Of a stretch of DNA of 64,000 nucleotides, positions 1-9,615 are shown piece after piece. The stretch covers positions 992,001 through 1,056,000 of the forward strand of contig NZ_SHKO01000001.1 in NCBI RefSeq assembly GCF_004217095.1, given 5' to 3'. Position 1 is the stretch's first letter. Each line of letters starts with the position of its first letter. The notes below the pieces were generated by a model. The model did not search any database and was not told the DNA's origin. It saw only the letters and a program-made list of their open reading frames with translations. The translations under genes and the position numbers were made by a program. The DNA comes from Advenella incenata. Lineage in GTDB: Bacteria; Pseudomonadota; Gammaproteobacteria; Burkholderiales; Burkholderiaceae_B.

Positions 1-6
1 CAGTCA

Positions 7-1350
7 ATGACCCGTCCCGCCCAGCCCACCCTCTCGCCGCAAGCGGCGTCGGTCACACCGCCCTTAAGCGAGCTTTTGCTGGCAACGGCATACGCAGTTG
101 AGGGAGTCGGCGAAGGCCGTTCCCTGACCGATATACTGAATGCCGAGCCGGCAAACCGGCGCGCGGCGGTGCAGTCACTGTCATTTTATGTCATGCGCCA
201 GCTGGCCCGCGGACACGCGCTGGCAGACCTGCTCCTGGAGCGCAGTCCACCCAATTCGCTGGCCGATAGTCTTCTGATCACGGCCTTGGCCCTGTTGTCA
301 GTAGACGAGAGCGAAGTGCGCGAGAACCCGCGAGTGCCGGTCTATGAGGCCTACACCCTGGTCAGTCAGGCCGTCGCTGCCGCTGGCCTGGACCGCAAAA
401 CAGCCGGCTTCAAGGGGCTGATCAACGCCTGCCTGCGACGCTTTGAACGGGAGCGCGAAGCGCTGTTGCTCGAAGCATACCGCCGCAGCAATGTGCGCTG
501 GGGCTTTCCCAAGTGGTGGATCGGCCGGGTTCGCCAGGCCTACCCGGCGCAATGGGAAGCCATCCTGGCCAGCAGCTTTCAGGCGGGGCCGCTTACCCTT
601 CGCGTCAATACACGCAAAACCAGCCGGGAAGCCTTGCTGGCCGTGCTGCAGGCGCAAGGCATTGACGCCTCGGCTATCGGGGATCACGGCGTGATTCTGG
701 ATCAGCCGCTGCCCGTGGCCAGAATTCCCGGGTTCGAAGAAGGCTGGTGGCTGGTGCAGGATGCGGGTGCGCAACTGGCCGCCCAGCTATTGCCGGTCAC
801 AGACGGCATGCGGGTGCTGGACGCCTGCGCGGCGCCGGGCGGCAAAACGGCGGGCTTGTTGATGCAGGCCCGGTTGCAGCTGACGGCGCTGGATATCGAC
901 GAGGGCCGCCTGGAACGGGTCGCCTCGAACCTGCAGCGGCTCGATTTGCATGATGAAGGCGTGGTGCTGCGTGCCGGCAATGCGATTGATTTGAAATCGT
1001 GGTGGGATGGTCAGCCTTTTGATGCCATTCTTGCTGATGTGCCTTGTACCGCATCGGGGATCGTGCGTCGGCATCCTGATATCAGGTGGCTGCGTCAGGA
1101 GCAGGATATTGCCGAGACCGTCGCATTGCAACGGCGTATTGTGTCTTCCTTGTGGCAGACGCTCAAGCCAGGCGGGACGCTACTGTACGTCACATGTTCG
1201 GTCTTCCCCCAGGAAGGGGTTGAACAGGATCAATGGATGCAGCAGACGCTTGAGGGCGCCATTGCGCTACCGGCACCCGGCCAGCTTTTGCCCGGGCAGG
1301 GACAGGAACATGATGGCTTTTTCTATTCATTGCTGCGCAAACAGGGCTGA
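7..1350 (+). CDS. rsmB: 16S rRNA (cytosine-967-C5)-methyltransferase RsmB
   Basis: This enzyme transfers a methyl group from S-adenosylmethionine to C967 of 16S rRNA. The 447-residue product has the family's usual length and layout: an N-terminal NusB-like RNA-binding half, then a Rossmann methyltransferase half. The SAM-binding motif DACAAPGGKT lies near residue 271. The two family cysteines are in DVPCTASG (about 345) and VTCSVFPQE (about 396); the latter is the nucleophile in RsmB/Sun proteins. The ATG is six bases into the window, so its upstream ribosome-binding site cannot be judged. It heads a same-strand run with the DUF4390 and ntrY genes, 101 bases downstream. The family assignment is firm. 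Confidence 0.95.
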   Translation: MTRPAQPTLSPQAASVTPPLSELLLATAYAVEGVGEGRSLTDILNAEPANRRAAVQSLSFYVMRQLARGHALADLLLERSPPNSLADSLLITALALLSVDESEVRENPRVPVYEAYTLVSQAVAAAGLDRKTAGFKGLINACLRRFEREREALLLEAYRRSNVRWGFPKWWIGRVRQAYPAQWEAILASSFQAGPLTLRVNTRKTSREALLAVLQAQGIDASAIGDHGVILDQPLPVARIPGFEEGWWLVQDAGAQLAAQLLPVTDGMRVLDACAAPGGKTAGLLMQARLQLTALDIDEGRLERVASNLQRLDLHDEGVVLRAGNAIDLKSWWDGQPFDAILADVPCTASGIVRRHPDIRWLRQEQDIAETVALQRRIVSSLWQTLKPGGTLLYVTCSVFPQEGVEQDQWMQQTLEGAIALPAPGQLLPGQGQEHDGFFYSLLRKQG

Positions 1351-1451
1351 ACGACCGGCGCGGGCATTTGAGCTGCTTGTGCCGGTTGGGTTGGGGTATT
1401 ATAGGGGCACCGCAAGCACCGGTGCTGCCAACCCCCAATGACCCATTCCGG

Positions 1452-2102
1452 ATGAAAACCCAGCCCGTTTCCATTTCAATTGCAATAATTCTCAGGCTTG
1501 CGCTGGTCGTGCTGCTGGGCCTGGCCGTCAGTGGTGGCGCCGCTTTGCACGCGCAGACCACCGCCGCAGATGCCGGCGCCGCAGGTACTGGCACTGCTGC
1601 CGTGGCGACCATCAACAGTGTTGAAATTCAGCAGCAGGCTGATGGCTATGTCCTGAATGCCGACGTTGACCTGCCGCTGTCGCACGAGTTGCAGGTGGCT
1701 GCCCAGCATGGCGTGCCACTTTATTTTACGGTCGAATTCCAGCTGGTGCAGCCACGCTGGTGGTGGTTTGACCGGCAAGTGTATGATCAGTCGCAAACCT
1801 GGCGTGTGGCCTACAATGCGCTGGTGCGTCAGTGGCGCGTCACCTCGGGCGACTACTCCGTACCAGAAATGTCTCTGGACGATGCCCTGCAAACCATTAC
1901 ACGAATCTATAACTGGCCGGTGGGACCGTTCACGGACCTGGATCCCGACCAGCATTATGAAGCGCAGTTTCGCATGAAACTGGATACCTCTCTTTTACCG
2001 CGGCCCTTTCAGATGGACGCCCTGGGCGGTCGTGCCTGGGCCTTATCGACACCATGGAAAAATTTCGCATTTCAATTTTCGGCAACCGCGCCCAATCCCT
2101 GA
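1452..2102 (+). CDS. DUF4390 domain-containing exported protein
   Basis: A 216-residue protein of the DUF4390 family, whose biochemical role is unknown. An upstream in-frame ATG at 1368 exists, but the start at 1452 (MKTQPVSIS) is preferred because a hydrophobic stretch then follows directly (about residues 9-30) and ends in an AlaXAla-like site before a soluble domain, as expected for an exported or anchored protein. The tail overlaps the start of the histidine kinase gene by 49 bases in another frame, so the two are almost certainly translationally linked. A partner role for NtrY in envelope sensing is inference from this overlap only. Confidence 0.8.
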   Translation: MKTQPVSISIAIILRLALVVLLGLAVSGGAALHAQTTAADAGAAGTGTAAVATINSVEIQQQADGYVLNADVDLPLSHELQVAAQHGVPLYFTVEFQLVQPRWWWFDRQVYDQSQTWRVAYNALVRQWRVTSGDYSVPEMSLDDALQTITRIYNWPVGPFTDLDPDQHYEAQFRMKLDTSLLPRPFQMDALGGRAWALSTPWKNFAFQFSATAPNP

Positions 2103-4381
2103 TCAAGTGGGTTGTGCGACTGGTATTTATTGCCGCTGTGCTCGCGGCCCTGGTTCTTATGGGGCTGCTGGTGCGCTCTACAGGCAATTCCTCAAGGCTG
2201 GCGCAACAGTACGATCTGCTGCTGCTGCTCAACGGGGTGTTGGCGCTTGCGTTATTCCTCTGGGTCTCGATGCTGACCATCCGGCTGATCCGGCAACTGC
2301 GGTCCAGGCAATTCGGCGCGCGGCTCACGTTCCGTTTTGCACTGGCGTTTGCTGTGATGGCGATTATTCCCGGCGTGGTGATCTATCTGCTGTCCGTGCA
2401 GTTCATGTCGCGATCGGTCGAATCTTGGTTTAACGTCAGGGTTGACAGCGCCCTGCAATCGGGCCTGACGCTGGGGCAGGCATCGCTCGATAGCCAGGTG
2501 GGCGATTTGCTGTCGCGCGCCAGGCTGATGGCCGATGATCTGTCCACCGTTCCCGATCAGGAACTGTCGGTGGCCCTGACCCGCTTGCGTGAAAATACCA
2601 CGGTGGGCGATGCCCTGGTGTTTACTATCTCTGGCAGCCGGGTGGTGGGGTTTTCCAGTTCCTCCTTCGGCAGCCTGTTGCCGCAAATGCCGCCAGTGTC
2701 GGTGTTGAACCAGCTGCGGCTGTCGCGCTCATATGCCCGTACCGAAGCGGTCGAAGGCACTGATTTCGAAAATCCGCAACTGCGCATTCGCGTCATCGTG
2801 CCGGTGTTTTCCAATTCCTTCAAGCTTGACGCGCCCCTGGGTGCTTCGCCTGAACCGTATCTGCTGCAGCTGACGCGGCTGGTGCCGGAAAATATTGGCA
2901 GCAATCTGAATGAGGTGCAAAAGGGATTCCGGGATTATCAGGAACTGGCCTTGTCGCGCCAGGGCATCCAGAAACTGTATGGCATTACCCTGACACTGGC
3001 GCTACTGGTCACGCTGTTTACCTCCATTGCCGTGGCGCTGGCCATCGCGCGCCGCCTGGTCAAGCCGCTGCTGACGCTGGCTTCCGGAACCCAGGCTGTG
3101 GCTGTTGGCGACTACCGGCCGTTGCCCGAACCTACGGCCATGGACGAGATCGGCCTGCTGACCCGCTCGTTCAATGCCATGACGCGCCAGCTTGATGAAG
3201 CGCGCCGTCAGGTGGAAAGCAATCGTATCCAGCTGGAGCGCTCCAATGCGTACCTGGAAAGTGTGATGGCCGGGTTGTCCTCCGGGGTGATCGTATTCGA
3301 TGAGCGCTTCAATGTAACCACAGTCAACAAAGGCGCCCAATCGATTCTGGATGTCGACCTGCGATCCGTACCGGGGCGGCCACTGGAGGTGATCGATTCG
3401 CTGATTGAATTTACCCGGCAGATTCGCAAGGCATTTGCCGATCACGCTGCCGTCGGGTCTGAGCGGCATTACTGGCAGGAGCAGATCACCCTGTCGACCA
3501 GTAGTGAAAGCGACGAAACTGACGATGTCACCTTATTAATGCGCGGTACCCGGCTGCGCATTGACGGGCGGCCCACGGGGTATGTCGTGGTGTTCGACGA
3601 TATTTCAGAAGTGATTTCGGCGAACCGGGCCCGCGCCTGGGGTGAAGTCGCGCGACGATTGGCGCATGAAATCAAGAATCCGCTGACCCCGATTCAGCTG
3701 TCGGCCGAACGCCTGGCCATGAAGCTGGAAGGGCACCTGGACGAGCGCAATGCCGGGATCCTGGCTCGCTCGACCAATACTATTATCAATCAGGTCTCGT
3801 CATTGAAAAAAATGGTGGATGATTTTCGCGAGTACGCAAGAACGCCGCCCGCGCAAATGCAGCACGTGGACATCAATGCATTGATTTCCGATCTGGCTAT
3901 CCTGTATGGCTGGGACCCGGAAGGCAACGGGCATCATGACGAGCCGTTGTACCGCCACATCCGCCTGGACCTGGCGCCAGGCCTGCCGCTGGCTGAAGCC
4001 GACCCGACCCAGTTGCGCCAGGTTCTGAACAACCTGCTGTCCAATTCCCGTGATGCCATGGCCGAGCTGGAACTCGAAGGCGATGAGCCAGGGATCACCA
4101 TTCGCACCACGCTTACGCGTCCCGAGAAGGATCAGAGCACGGACGGGCAGGCAATTCGTATTACACTTGAGGACAGAGGCGGTGGGTTTTCTGCCAAGGT
4201 ATTGCAGACGGCCTTTGAACCCTATGTCACGACCAAGGCGCATGGTACGGGGCTGGGTTTGCCAATTGTGCGTAAAATAATCGAGGAGCACGGTGGCCGA
4301 ATTGATATTGCCAATCGCAAGGACGGTGGAGCCCGTGTCTCAATATTACTCACGCGGCTTACTCCGAAAAAAGGCAATTAG
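2054..4381 (+). CDS. ntrY: NtrY-type membrane sensor histidine kinase
   Basis: A 775-residue sensor kinase. Three hydrophobic segments at about 19-40, 54-76 and 93-113 and a fourth near 306-330 flank a large extracytoplasmic region. A HAMP linker (about 330-385), a PAS region (about 400-500), a HisKA domain and a HATPase domain follow. The phospho-acceptor His538 sits in HEIKNPLTPIQ; the N box is NNLLSNSRDAM near 660, and the G boxes are DRGGGF near 708 and GTGLGLPI near 731. This matches NtrY, the nitrogen- or redox-related kinase of the NtrYX system. The start overlaps the DUF4390 gene, and a response regulator gene follows after 78 bases. The actual signal cannot be read from the sequence. 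Confidence 0.9.
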   Translation: MEKFRISIFGNRAQSLIKWVVRLVFIAAVLAALVLMGLLVRSTGNSSRLAQQYDLLLLLNGVLALALFLWVSMLTIRLIRQLRSRQFGARLTFRFALAFAVMAIIPGVVIYLLSVQFMSRSVESWFNVRVDSALQSGLTLGQASLDSQVGDLLSRARLMADDLSTVPDQELSVALTRLRENTTVGDALVFTISGSRVVGFSSSSFGSLLPQMPPVSVLNQLRLSRSYARTEAVEGTDFENPQLRIRVIVPVFSNSFKLDAPLGASPEPYLLQLTRLVPENIGSNLNEVQKGFRDYQELALSRQGIQKLYGITLTLALLVTLFTSIAVALAIARRLVKPLLTLASGTQAVAVGDYRPLPEPTAMDEIGLLTRSFNAMTRQLDEARRQVESNRIQLERSNAYLESVMAGLSSGVIVFDERFNVTTVNKGAQSILDVDLRSVPGRPLEVIDSLIEFTRQIRKAFADHAAVGSERHYWQEQITLSTSSESDETDDVTLLMRGTRLRIDGRPTGYVVVFDDISEVISANRARAWGEVARRLAHEIKNPLTPIQLSAERLAMKLEGHLDERNAGILARSTNTIINQVSSLKKMVDDFREYARTPPAQMQHVDINALISDLAILYGWDPEGNGHHDEPLYRHIRLDLAPGLPLAEADPTQLRQVLNNLLSNSRDAMAELELEGDEPGITIRTTLTRPEKDQSTDGQAIRITLEDRGGGFSAKVLQTAFEPYVTTKAHGTGLGLPIVRKIIEEHGGRIDIANRKDGGARVSILLTRLTPKKGN

Positions 4382-4459
4382 CGCATTCCCGTGGTTATAA
4401 TTGAACCCGGAACTTTGATCAGTACCAAAATGCAGTCAGAAAGTAATAGGTGACAAGAT

Positions 4460-5176
4460 ATGGCCAGAATTCTGGTGGTTGACGATGAAATTGGTATACG
4501 CGAACTTCTGTCGGAAATTTTATACGACGAAGGTCACACCGTAGAGCTTGCAGAGAACGCTTCGCAGGCACGTGCCGCTCGCCTGCGCTACCGGCCCGAT
4601 CTGGTGCTTCTTGATATCTGGATGCCCGATACCGATGGTGTCAGCCTGCTCAAGGAATGGGGCTCCCAGGGTTTGCTGGATATGCCAGTCATCATGATGA
4701 GCGGGCATGCGACGGTAGACACTGCGGTTGAAGCTACGCGCATTGGCGCCATGGATTTTCTTGAAAAACCCATCACGCTGCAAAAGCTGCTCAAAACCGT
4801 GCAGGCCGGCCTGATGCGGCCGCACGCCAAACAGGTCCTGGCATCTGCAACCAACGGCACCAATCGCGCGCCGGCTGCTGCACCTGCTGCCAGACCTGGT
4901 ACGGTGGCGGCGCCTGCCAATGCGACAGTCCAGGGTACGGCGGTTGCGGCTGAGCCGGAAGCGCCGGTGCAAGGGTCGCAATTGGGCAGCATTTCGCTTG
5001 ACCAGCCACTGCGCGACGCCCGGGACGAATTCGAGCGCGTCTATTTTGAATATCACCTGGGCCGCGAAAATCACAGCATGACCCGGGTCTCGGAAAAAAC
5101 CGGCCTGGAACGCACGCACCTGTATCGCAAGCTGCGCCAACTGGGTATTGATTCCTCACGCAAACGCAATTCATGA
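4460..5176 (+). CDS. NtrX-like response regulator lacking the AAA+ domain (receiver plus Fis HTH)
   Basis: A 238-residue regulator. The receiver domain (1-120) has the acidic pair Asp8-Asp9, phospho-acceptor Asp52 in LLDIWMPD, Ser81 and Lys103 in EKP, and looks most like NtrX. An Ala/Pro/Thr-rich linker (about 125-180) leads straight into a C-terminal Fis-type helix-turn-helix (about 195-235). The roughly 240-residue sigma54-interacting ATPase found in NtrX and NtrC is missing, so this protein cannot open sigma54 promoters itself and probably acts by ordinary DNA binding. The cognate kinase gene precedes it, and its stop codon overlaps the trkA start by four bases (ATGA). Confidence 0.9.
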   Translation: MARILVVDDEIGIRELLSEILYDEGHTVELAENASQARAARLRYRPDLVLLDIWMPDTDGVSLLKEWGSQGLLDMPVIMMSGHATVDTAVEATRIGAMDFLEKPITLQKLLKTVQAGLMRPHAKQVLASATNGTNRAPAAAPAARPGTVAAPANATVQGTAVAAEPEAPVQGSQLGSISLDQPLRDARDEFERVYFEYHLGRENHSMTRVSEKTGLERTHLYRKLRQLGIDSSRKRNS

Positions 5177-6549
5177 AGATCCTGATCCTTGGCGCGGGAC
5201 GTGTGGGTGCGAGCGTCGCCGAGAATCTTGTCTCTGAAAAAAACGATATTACGATTGTCGATACCGATGGCGAGCGCCTGCGCTACCTGCAGGATCGCAT
5301 TGACCTTCGTGGCGTGCAGGGCGATGCGTCCATGCCCGAAGTGCTGCGTGCGGCAGGAGCCGACGATACCGATCTGCTGGTCGCCTGTGCGGCTACCGAT
5401 CCGGTCAATCTGGTTGCCTGTCGGATAGCCAAAGACGTCTTCAATATTCCGCGCCGTATTTCCCGAGTCCGCAGTTACGAATTTTCCAGCAATCCGGAGC
5501 TGATCAAGGAGAGCTTCGGCGTTGACTCCGTGATCAGTCCCGAAAACAGTGTCACGACCTATCTGCACAGCCTGATCGAATTTCCCGAAGCCCTGCAGGT
5601 GGTGGAGTTCGGCGGTGGCCGCTTAAGCCTGCTGATCATCCGCATCGGCCGGGTTAGTCCGCTGATCAATGTGCGCGTCAATCAGACCGGTCACAATTTA
5701 CCGAACCTCAATGCCCGTGTGCTGGAAATCTTCCGCAATGGCGCCTCGGTGGCGCTGGACCATCAGTCTGCCATTGAACAAGGAGACGAGTTGGTGGTCG
5801 CTGTTGATACCCAGGAAGGCAAGGAGGCGGTAGCCAAGTTGCAGTACGCGTCGCGCAAGGTGCGTACGGTCATGATTGCCGGCGGTGGCAATATCGGCTT
5901 CCGGCTTGCTCGCAAGCTGTCCGAGGGTAGCTATAACGTGCGTATCCTGGAAAGCAATCGGGAGCGTTGTGAAACCCTGGCAACCCTGCTGCCCAGCAAA
6001 GTGCTGGTCCTGCATGGCGATGCGACCGATGAGGCCCTGCTCGATAACGAAAATATCGAAGAGATGGACACGTTTCTGGCCGTCACCAATGATGATGAAG
6101 ACAATATCATGTCGTCCCTGCTGGCTAAGCGGCTGGGTGCACGCAAGGTTGTTGCGCTGATCAATCGCAAGGCCTATGGCGAATTGATGGAAGGCAGCCT
6201 GATCGATATTGCTGTCTCGCCTTCCCAGGCGACCATTGGCGCCTTGCTGCGCGATGTGCGCCAGGGCGCTGTGGTTACCGGACACCGGCTGCGCTGGGGC
6301 AATGCCGAAGCCATTGAGTTTGAAGTCAATGGCGACAATAAGAGTTCCCAGGTCGTGGGCAAGTCCATTGCCGAATTGAAACTGCCAAGAACCGCCATCG
6401 TGGCGGCTATTTTGCGTGAAGACGAAGTCATTCTGCCCGAACCGGCAACCATTATCCAGCCGGGCGATCATGTGGTGGTTTTTGCCGGTAATCGGCACGA
6501 TATGCGGCGGGTCGAAAAACTCTTCCAGGTTTCCGTGTTTTTCTTCTAG
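5173..6549 (+). CDS. trkA: Trk system potassium uptake protein TrkA
   Basis: The cytoplasmic NAD(H)-binding regulator of the Trk potassium channel. The 458-residue protein has two RCK-N/RCK-C halves. The first Rossmann motif is LILGAGRVGAS near residue 3 and the second is IAGGGNIGF near 236, each followed by a C-terminal ligand-binding lobe, as in full-length TrkA. The start codon overlaps the response regulator stop (ATGA), implying coupled translation, and trkH begins nine bases after the stop. It should assemble with TrkH at the inner membrane. Confidence 0.96.
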   Translation: MKILILGAGRVGASVAENLVSEKNDITIVDTDGERLRYLQDRIDLRGVQGDASMPEVLRAAGADDTDLLVACAATDPVNLVACRIAKDVFNIPRRISRVRSYEFSSNPELIKESFGVDSVISPENSVTTYLHSLIEFPEALQVVEFGGGRLSLLIIRIGRVSPLINVRVNQTGHNLPNLNARVLEIFRNGASVALDHQSAIEQGDELVVAVDTQEGKEAVAKLQYASRKVRTVMIAGGGNIGFRLARKLSEGSYNVRILESNRERCETLATLLPSKVLVLHGDATDEALLDNENIEEMDTFLAVTNDDEDNIMSSLLAKRLGARKVVALINRKAYGELMEGSLIDIAVSPSQATIGALLRDVRQGAVVTGHRLRWGNAEAIEFEVNGDNKSSQVVGKSIAELKLPRTAIVAAILREDEVILPEPATIIQPGDHVVVFAGNRHDMRRVEKLFQVSVFFF

Positions 6550-6558
6550 GCAGCCTAC

Positions 6559-8028
6559 ATGCGCAATATTCTGAATGTCCTGCATGCGCTCAGCCTCACA
6601 ATGCTTGGCTTTTCCACCATCCTGCTGTTTCCGCTGGCTGTCTCGCTTTATTTTGAAGACGGCGCACACAATGCCTTTCTGATCAGCCTGGGTATTTCCC
6701 TGGGGATCTCGGCCGTGCTGTGGAAGCTCACCAGCAGCTCCAAGGACGAAATTAACGCACGCAACGGGCTGCTGCTGGTGTCGCTGGTCTGGCTGGTATT
6801 CCCGCTGATCGCCTCGCTGCCATTTGTGATTGACGCCAGCATAGAAGGGTATTCTCTGACCTTTACCCATGCGTATTACGAAGCGATGTCGGGAATTACG
6901 ACTACCGGTTCGTCGGTGTTGAACAATATCTCAGCGCTACCGCCTTCGGTCAATATCTGGCGTGTCACCCTCATTTGGGTGGGCGGGATGGGTATTCTGG
7001 TCATGGCCGTTGCGATCATGCCGCTGTTGGGCGTGGGCGGTTACCAGATCATGCGTGGTGAAATTCCCGGCCCCATGAAAGAAGAAAAGCTGACGCCTCG
7101 CATTGCCGGGACGGCCAAGGCGCTGTATGCCATTTATATTTCGGTATCGACACTGTGCGTCATCAGCTATCGGCTGGCCGGCTTGTCGTGGTTTGACGCG
7201 TGGTGTCATGCAGCATCCACCATGGCATTGGGCGGTTTCTCGATTTACGATGAAGGTTTCCTGCATTATGACTCGCCCATGGTCGATGCGGTAGCCTGTG
7301 TATTCATGGTTCTGGCCGGTATCAGTTTTGCCACACATTACAACGTGTTGAGACACCGCAATTTGCGCTATTACGTTACCTGCCCGCAAACAAAAGTATT
7401 CGTCGGTATTATGGTGCTTGGCGGGCTGGGCGTCAGTGCCTGGCTGTACTTTGATGGCATCTATCCAAGCATGCTCCAAGCGCTGCGTTTCGGCATGTTC
7501 AACACTATCTCGCTGGCCACGACCACCGGTTTTGCCAATACCGACTATCTGCACTGGCCGGTATTGCTGCCTGTTCTGATGCTGATGTTGGGCAGTTTTT
7601 CTTCGTCCGCCGGCTCCACCGGCGGTGGGATCAAGCTGATTCGGGTCATTGTGATTCTCAAGCAAATTGGTGCTGAACTGCGCAAGGTGTTGCATCCGCA
7701 TGCCGTTTGTCCCGTCAAGTTGCACCGGCGGATCGTGCCGCCGGCCATTATTTCATCCATCATGGCGTTCGTGCTGGTGTTTGTTATCATGAACCTGGTG
7801 CTCACCGGCGTGATGGTGATGTCCGGCCTGGATTTCACCACTGCATCATCGGCGGTCTTTTCCAGCCTGTCTAATATCGGCCCGGGCCTGGGCACCGTCG
7901 GGCCCATGAGCAATTACTCCGGCCTGAGCGATTTTCAGATCTGGGTGTGCACCTTTGCCATGTTGATCGGCCGGCTGGAGTTCTTTACCGTTCTGGTGCT
8001 TTTTACCCCGGGATTCTGGAAAAAATAG
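6559..8028 (+). CDS. trkH: Trk potassium uptake channel TrkH
   Basis: The membrane channel subunit for K+ uptake, 489 residues, with about ten hydrophobic segments. The four selectivity-filter loops of the TrkH/KtrB fold are visible: ITTTGSSV near 114, TMALGGFS near 222, TTTGFANTD near 322 and SNIGPGLG near 437, all keeping the filter glycine. It lies nine bases after trkA and so shares its transcript, and through it the two-component genes upstream. Confidence 0.95.
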   Translation: MRNILNVLHALSLTMLGFSTILLFPLAVSLYFEDGAHNAFLISLGISLGISAVLWKLTSSSKDEINARNGLLLVSLVWLVFPLIASLPFVIDASIEGYSLTFTHAYYEAMSGITTTGSSVLNNISALPPSVNIWRVTLIWVGGMGILVMAVAIMPLLGVGGYQIMRGEIPGPMKEEKLTPRIAGTAKALYAIYISVSTLCVISYRLAGLSWFDAWCHAASTMALGGFSIYDEGFLHYDSPMVDAVACVFMVLAGISFATHYNVLRHRNLRYYVTCPQTKVFVGIMVLGGLGVSAWLYFDGIYPSMLQALRFGMFNTISLATTTGFANTDYLHWPVLLPVLMLMLGSFSSSAGSTGGGIKLIRVIVILKQIGAELRKVLHPHAVCPVKLHRRIVPPAIISSIMAFVLVFVIMNLVLTGVMVMSGLDFTTASSAVFSSLSNIGPGLGTVGPMSNYSGLSDFQIWVCTFAMLIGRLEFFTVLVLFTPGFWKK

Positions 8029-8073
8029 GGCGCCTGTTTGGCCCGCATACTTATTCCTTAGCTGACGTCGCCC

Positions 8074-8538
8074 ATGCTTCATATCGCCCTGTTCGAACCT
8101 AAAATTGCACCCAATACCGGTAATATTATCCGGCTTATCGCCAACAATGGTTGCTGGCTGCATTTGATTGAGCCCATGGGATTTCGTATTGATGACGCAA
8201 AAATGCGCCGCGCCGGGCTGGATTATCACGATCTGGCCAAGGTGACGATTCACCCGGACTACGCCGCGTTTGCGGCTAGCGTGCGTGGCCAGCGGATTTT
8301 TGCCATCACCACAAAAGGCACGCGCGCTTATGCCGATGTGGCGTTTCAGGATGGCGATGTGCTGCTTTTTGGCGCCGAAACCACCGGGCTGGCGCCCGAA
8401 GTCATGGCCACCTTTGCCGACAGCGAACGCCTGAGAATCCCGATGTTGCCCAATAACCGGAGCCTGAATCTGTCCAACGCCGTGGCCATTGTCAGTTACG
8501 AAGCATGGCGACAATTGGGGTTTGCATCGGGCAGCTAA
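8074..8538 (+). CDS. trmL: tRNA (cytidine(34)-2'-O)-methyltransferase TrmL
   Basis: A 154-residue SPOUT-fold methyltransferase that 2'-O-methylates the wobble base of tRNA-Leu isoacceptors. Family sequences are clear: the start [20 protein letters not shown], then [10 protein letters not shown] near residue 110 and the knot-forming stretch [19 protein letters not shown] near 128. The length is typical for TrmL (YibK). It starts 45 bases after trkH on the same strand and is the last gene before a convergent junction with hutG. Confidence 0.94.
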   Translation: MLHIALFEPKIAPNTGNIIRLIANNGCWLHLIEPMGFRIDDAKMRRAGLDYHDLAKVTIHPDYAAFAASVRGQRIFAITTKGTRAYADVAFQDGDVLLFGAETTGLAPEVMATFADSERLRIPMLPNNRSLNLSNAVAIVSYEAWRQLGFASGS

Positions 8539-8649
8539 CGCTGATGCGGCCTGAATACCGGCCACAAAAAGCAAGAGACCGCCGTCGTTGAACCTGGTGC
8601 TACTGGCACTGCCAGCCCGTTGCGGCCTGCAGCGCCTTGATATTTTGCA

Positions 8650-9600
8650 TCATGCCGGTTGCAGATACCGCCAGATCAGCCTTGCAGCGGTTTTTGCCGT
8701 CAGCCCGTCATGGTCATACTCAGGGTTGACCTCCGCGATATCCAGTAGTCGCAGCTTGCCCGACTCCTTGACCATACCCAGGATGGCTTCGATGACCGTC
8801 AGGCTGACGCCGTAAGCGGCTGGCGCCGATACACCGGGCGCCTGCCAGGCCGGCAGCACGTCCATATCAATGGTCAGATAAAGATGAGATACCTCTTGCA
8901 ATTGCGCAGCCACAAATTGCCGGATCTGCGGCAACTGGCTTTCCTGCATCTGCGTGTCTTCCAGATAGGCAACGTCCAGTTCCCGTGCACGCTCGAACAG
9001 GGCAGGCGTGTTGGACAGGAGCGAGACGCCCAAGCAGCAATAACGAACAGACCGGCCGTGTTGTGTTGCATGTTCCAATACCTGATCGAACGGGGTGCCC
9101 GAACTGCCGGGCCGACTGGTGCGTAAATCAAAATGCGCATCCAGATTCAGCACCAGCACGGTCCCCGGCTGCGCCGTTGCCTGCAAATGCTGATCCAGTC
9201 CCAGGTAACTGCCGTAGGCAATTTCATGGCCGCCGCCGATGACGGCCAGGCGTGCGGATGTGTTCAATAGCGTGCCGATCCTGTTTGCCAGCCGGCTTTG
9301 TGCCAGTTCCAGATTATTATCGTCGCAGCCAATATCGCCTGCATCGTAAAGACGTTGCAGTTTATGGGCTGGTAGGCCCGCAAGCGCCCGACGCACATGA
9401 TCTGGCGCCTGGCGTGCGCCCATGCGGCCATGGTTGCGATTGACGCCTTCGTCGCAGCAAAACCCCAGAACAACGGCTTGCCCGTTCAGGGAGTCAGGAA
9501 GGGTATCGCCCAGTGGCTGGGCAATCTGGTGAAGCCGGCAGGTATCGCCACGTTCGGCAGCATCTACTCTGCCGTGCCAGGAAAATATTGCTTTTGTCAT
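8650..9600 (-). CDS. hutG: Formimidoylglutamase-like ureohydrolase (HutG)
   Basis: A 316-residue arginase-superfamily protein, best matched to HutG, which cleaves N-formimidoyl-L-glutamate to glutamate and formamide in histidine breakdown. The binuclear manganese site is visible: GGGHEIAYGSY with His125, LDAHFDLR with Asp154, His156 and Asp158, and LTIDMDVLP near 243. It follows the ABC ATPase gene by 15 bases on the same strand, so it is probably the last gene of the importer operon. No other hut gene is in the window, so agmatinase or another amidinohydrolase activity cannot be excluded. Confidence 0.82.
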   Translation of the reverse strand: MTKAIFSWHGRVDAAERGDTCRLHQIAQPLGDTLPDSLNGQAVVLGFCCDEGVNRNHGRMGARQAPDHVRRALAGLPAHKLQRLYDAGDIGCDDNNLELAQSRLANRIGTLLNTSARLAVIGGGHEIAYGSYLGLDQHLQATAQPGTVLVLNLDAHFDLRTSRPGSSGTPFDQVLEHATQHGRSVRYCCLGVSLLSNTPALFERARELDVAYLEDTQMQESQLPQIRQFVAAQLQEVSHLYLTIDMDVLPAWQAPGVSAPAAYGVSLTVIEAILGMVKESGKLRLLDIAEVNPEYDHDGLTAKTAARLIWRYLQPA

Positions 9601-9615
9601 TATGATAAGTGAAAT

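Noticed and set aside
5698-6870. A 390-codon open frame antisense to trkA and trkH
   Set aside because: It has no domain and lies fully over two well-supported genes; a shadow of GC-rich coding DNA.
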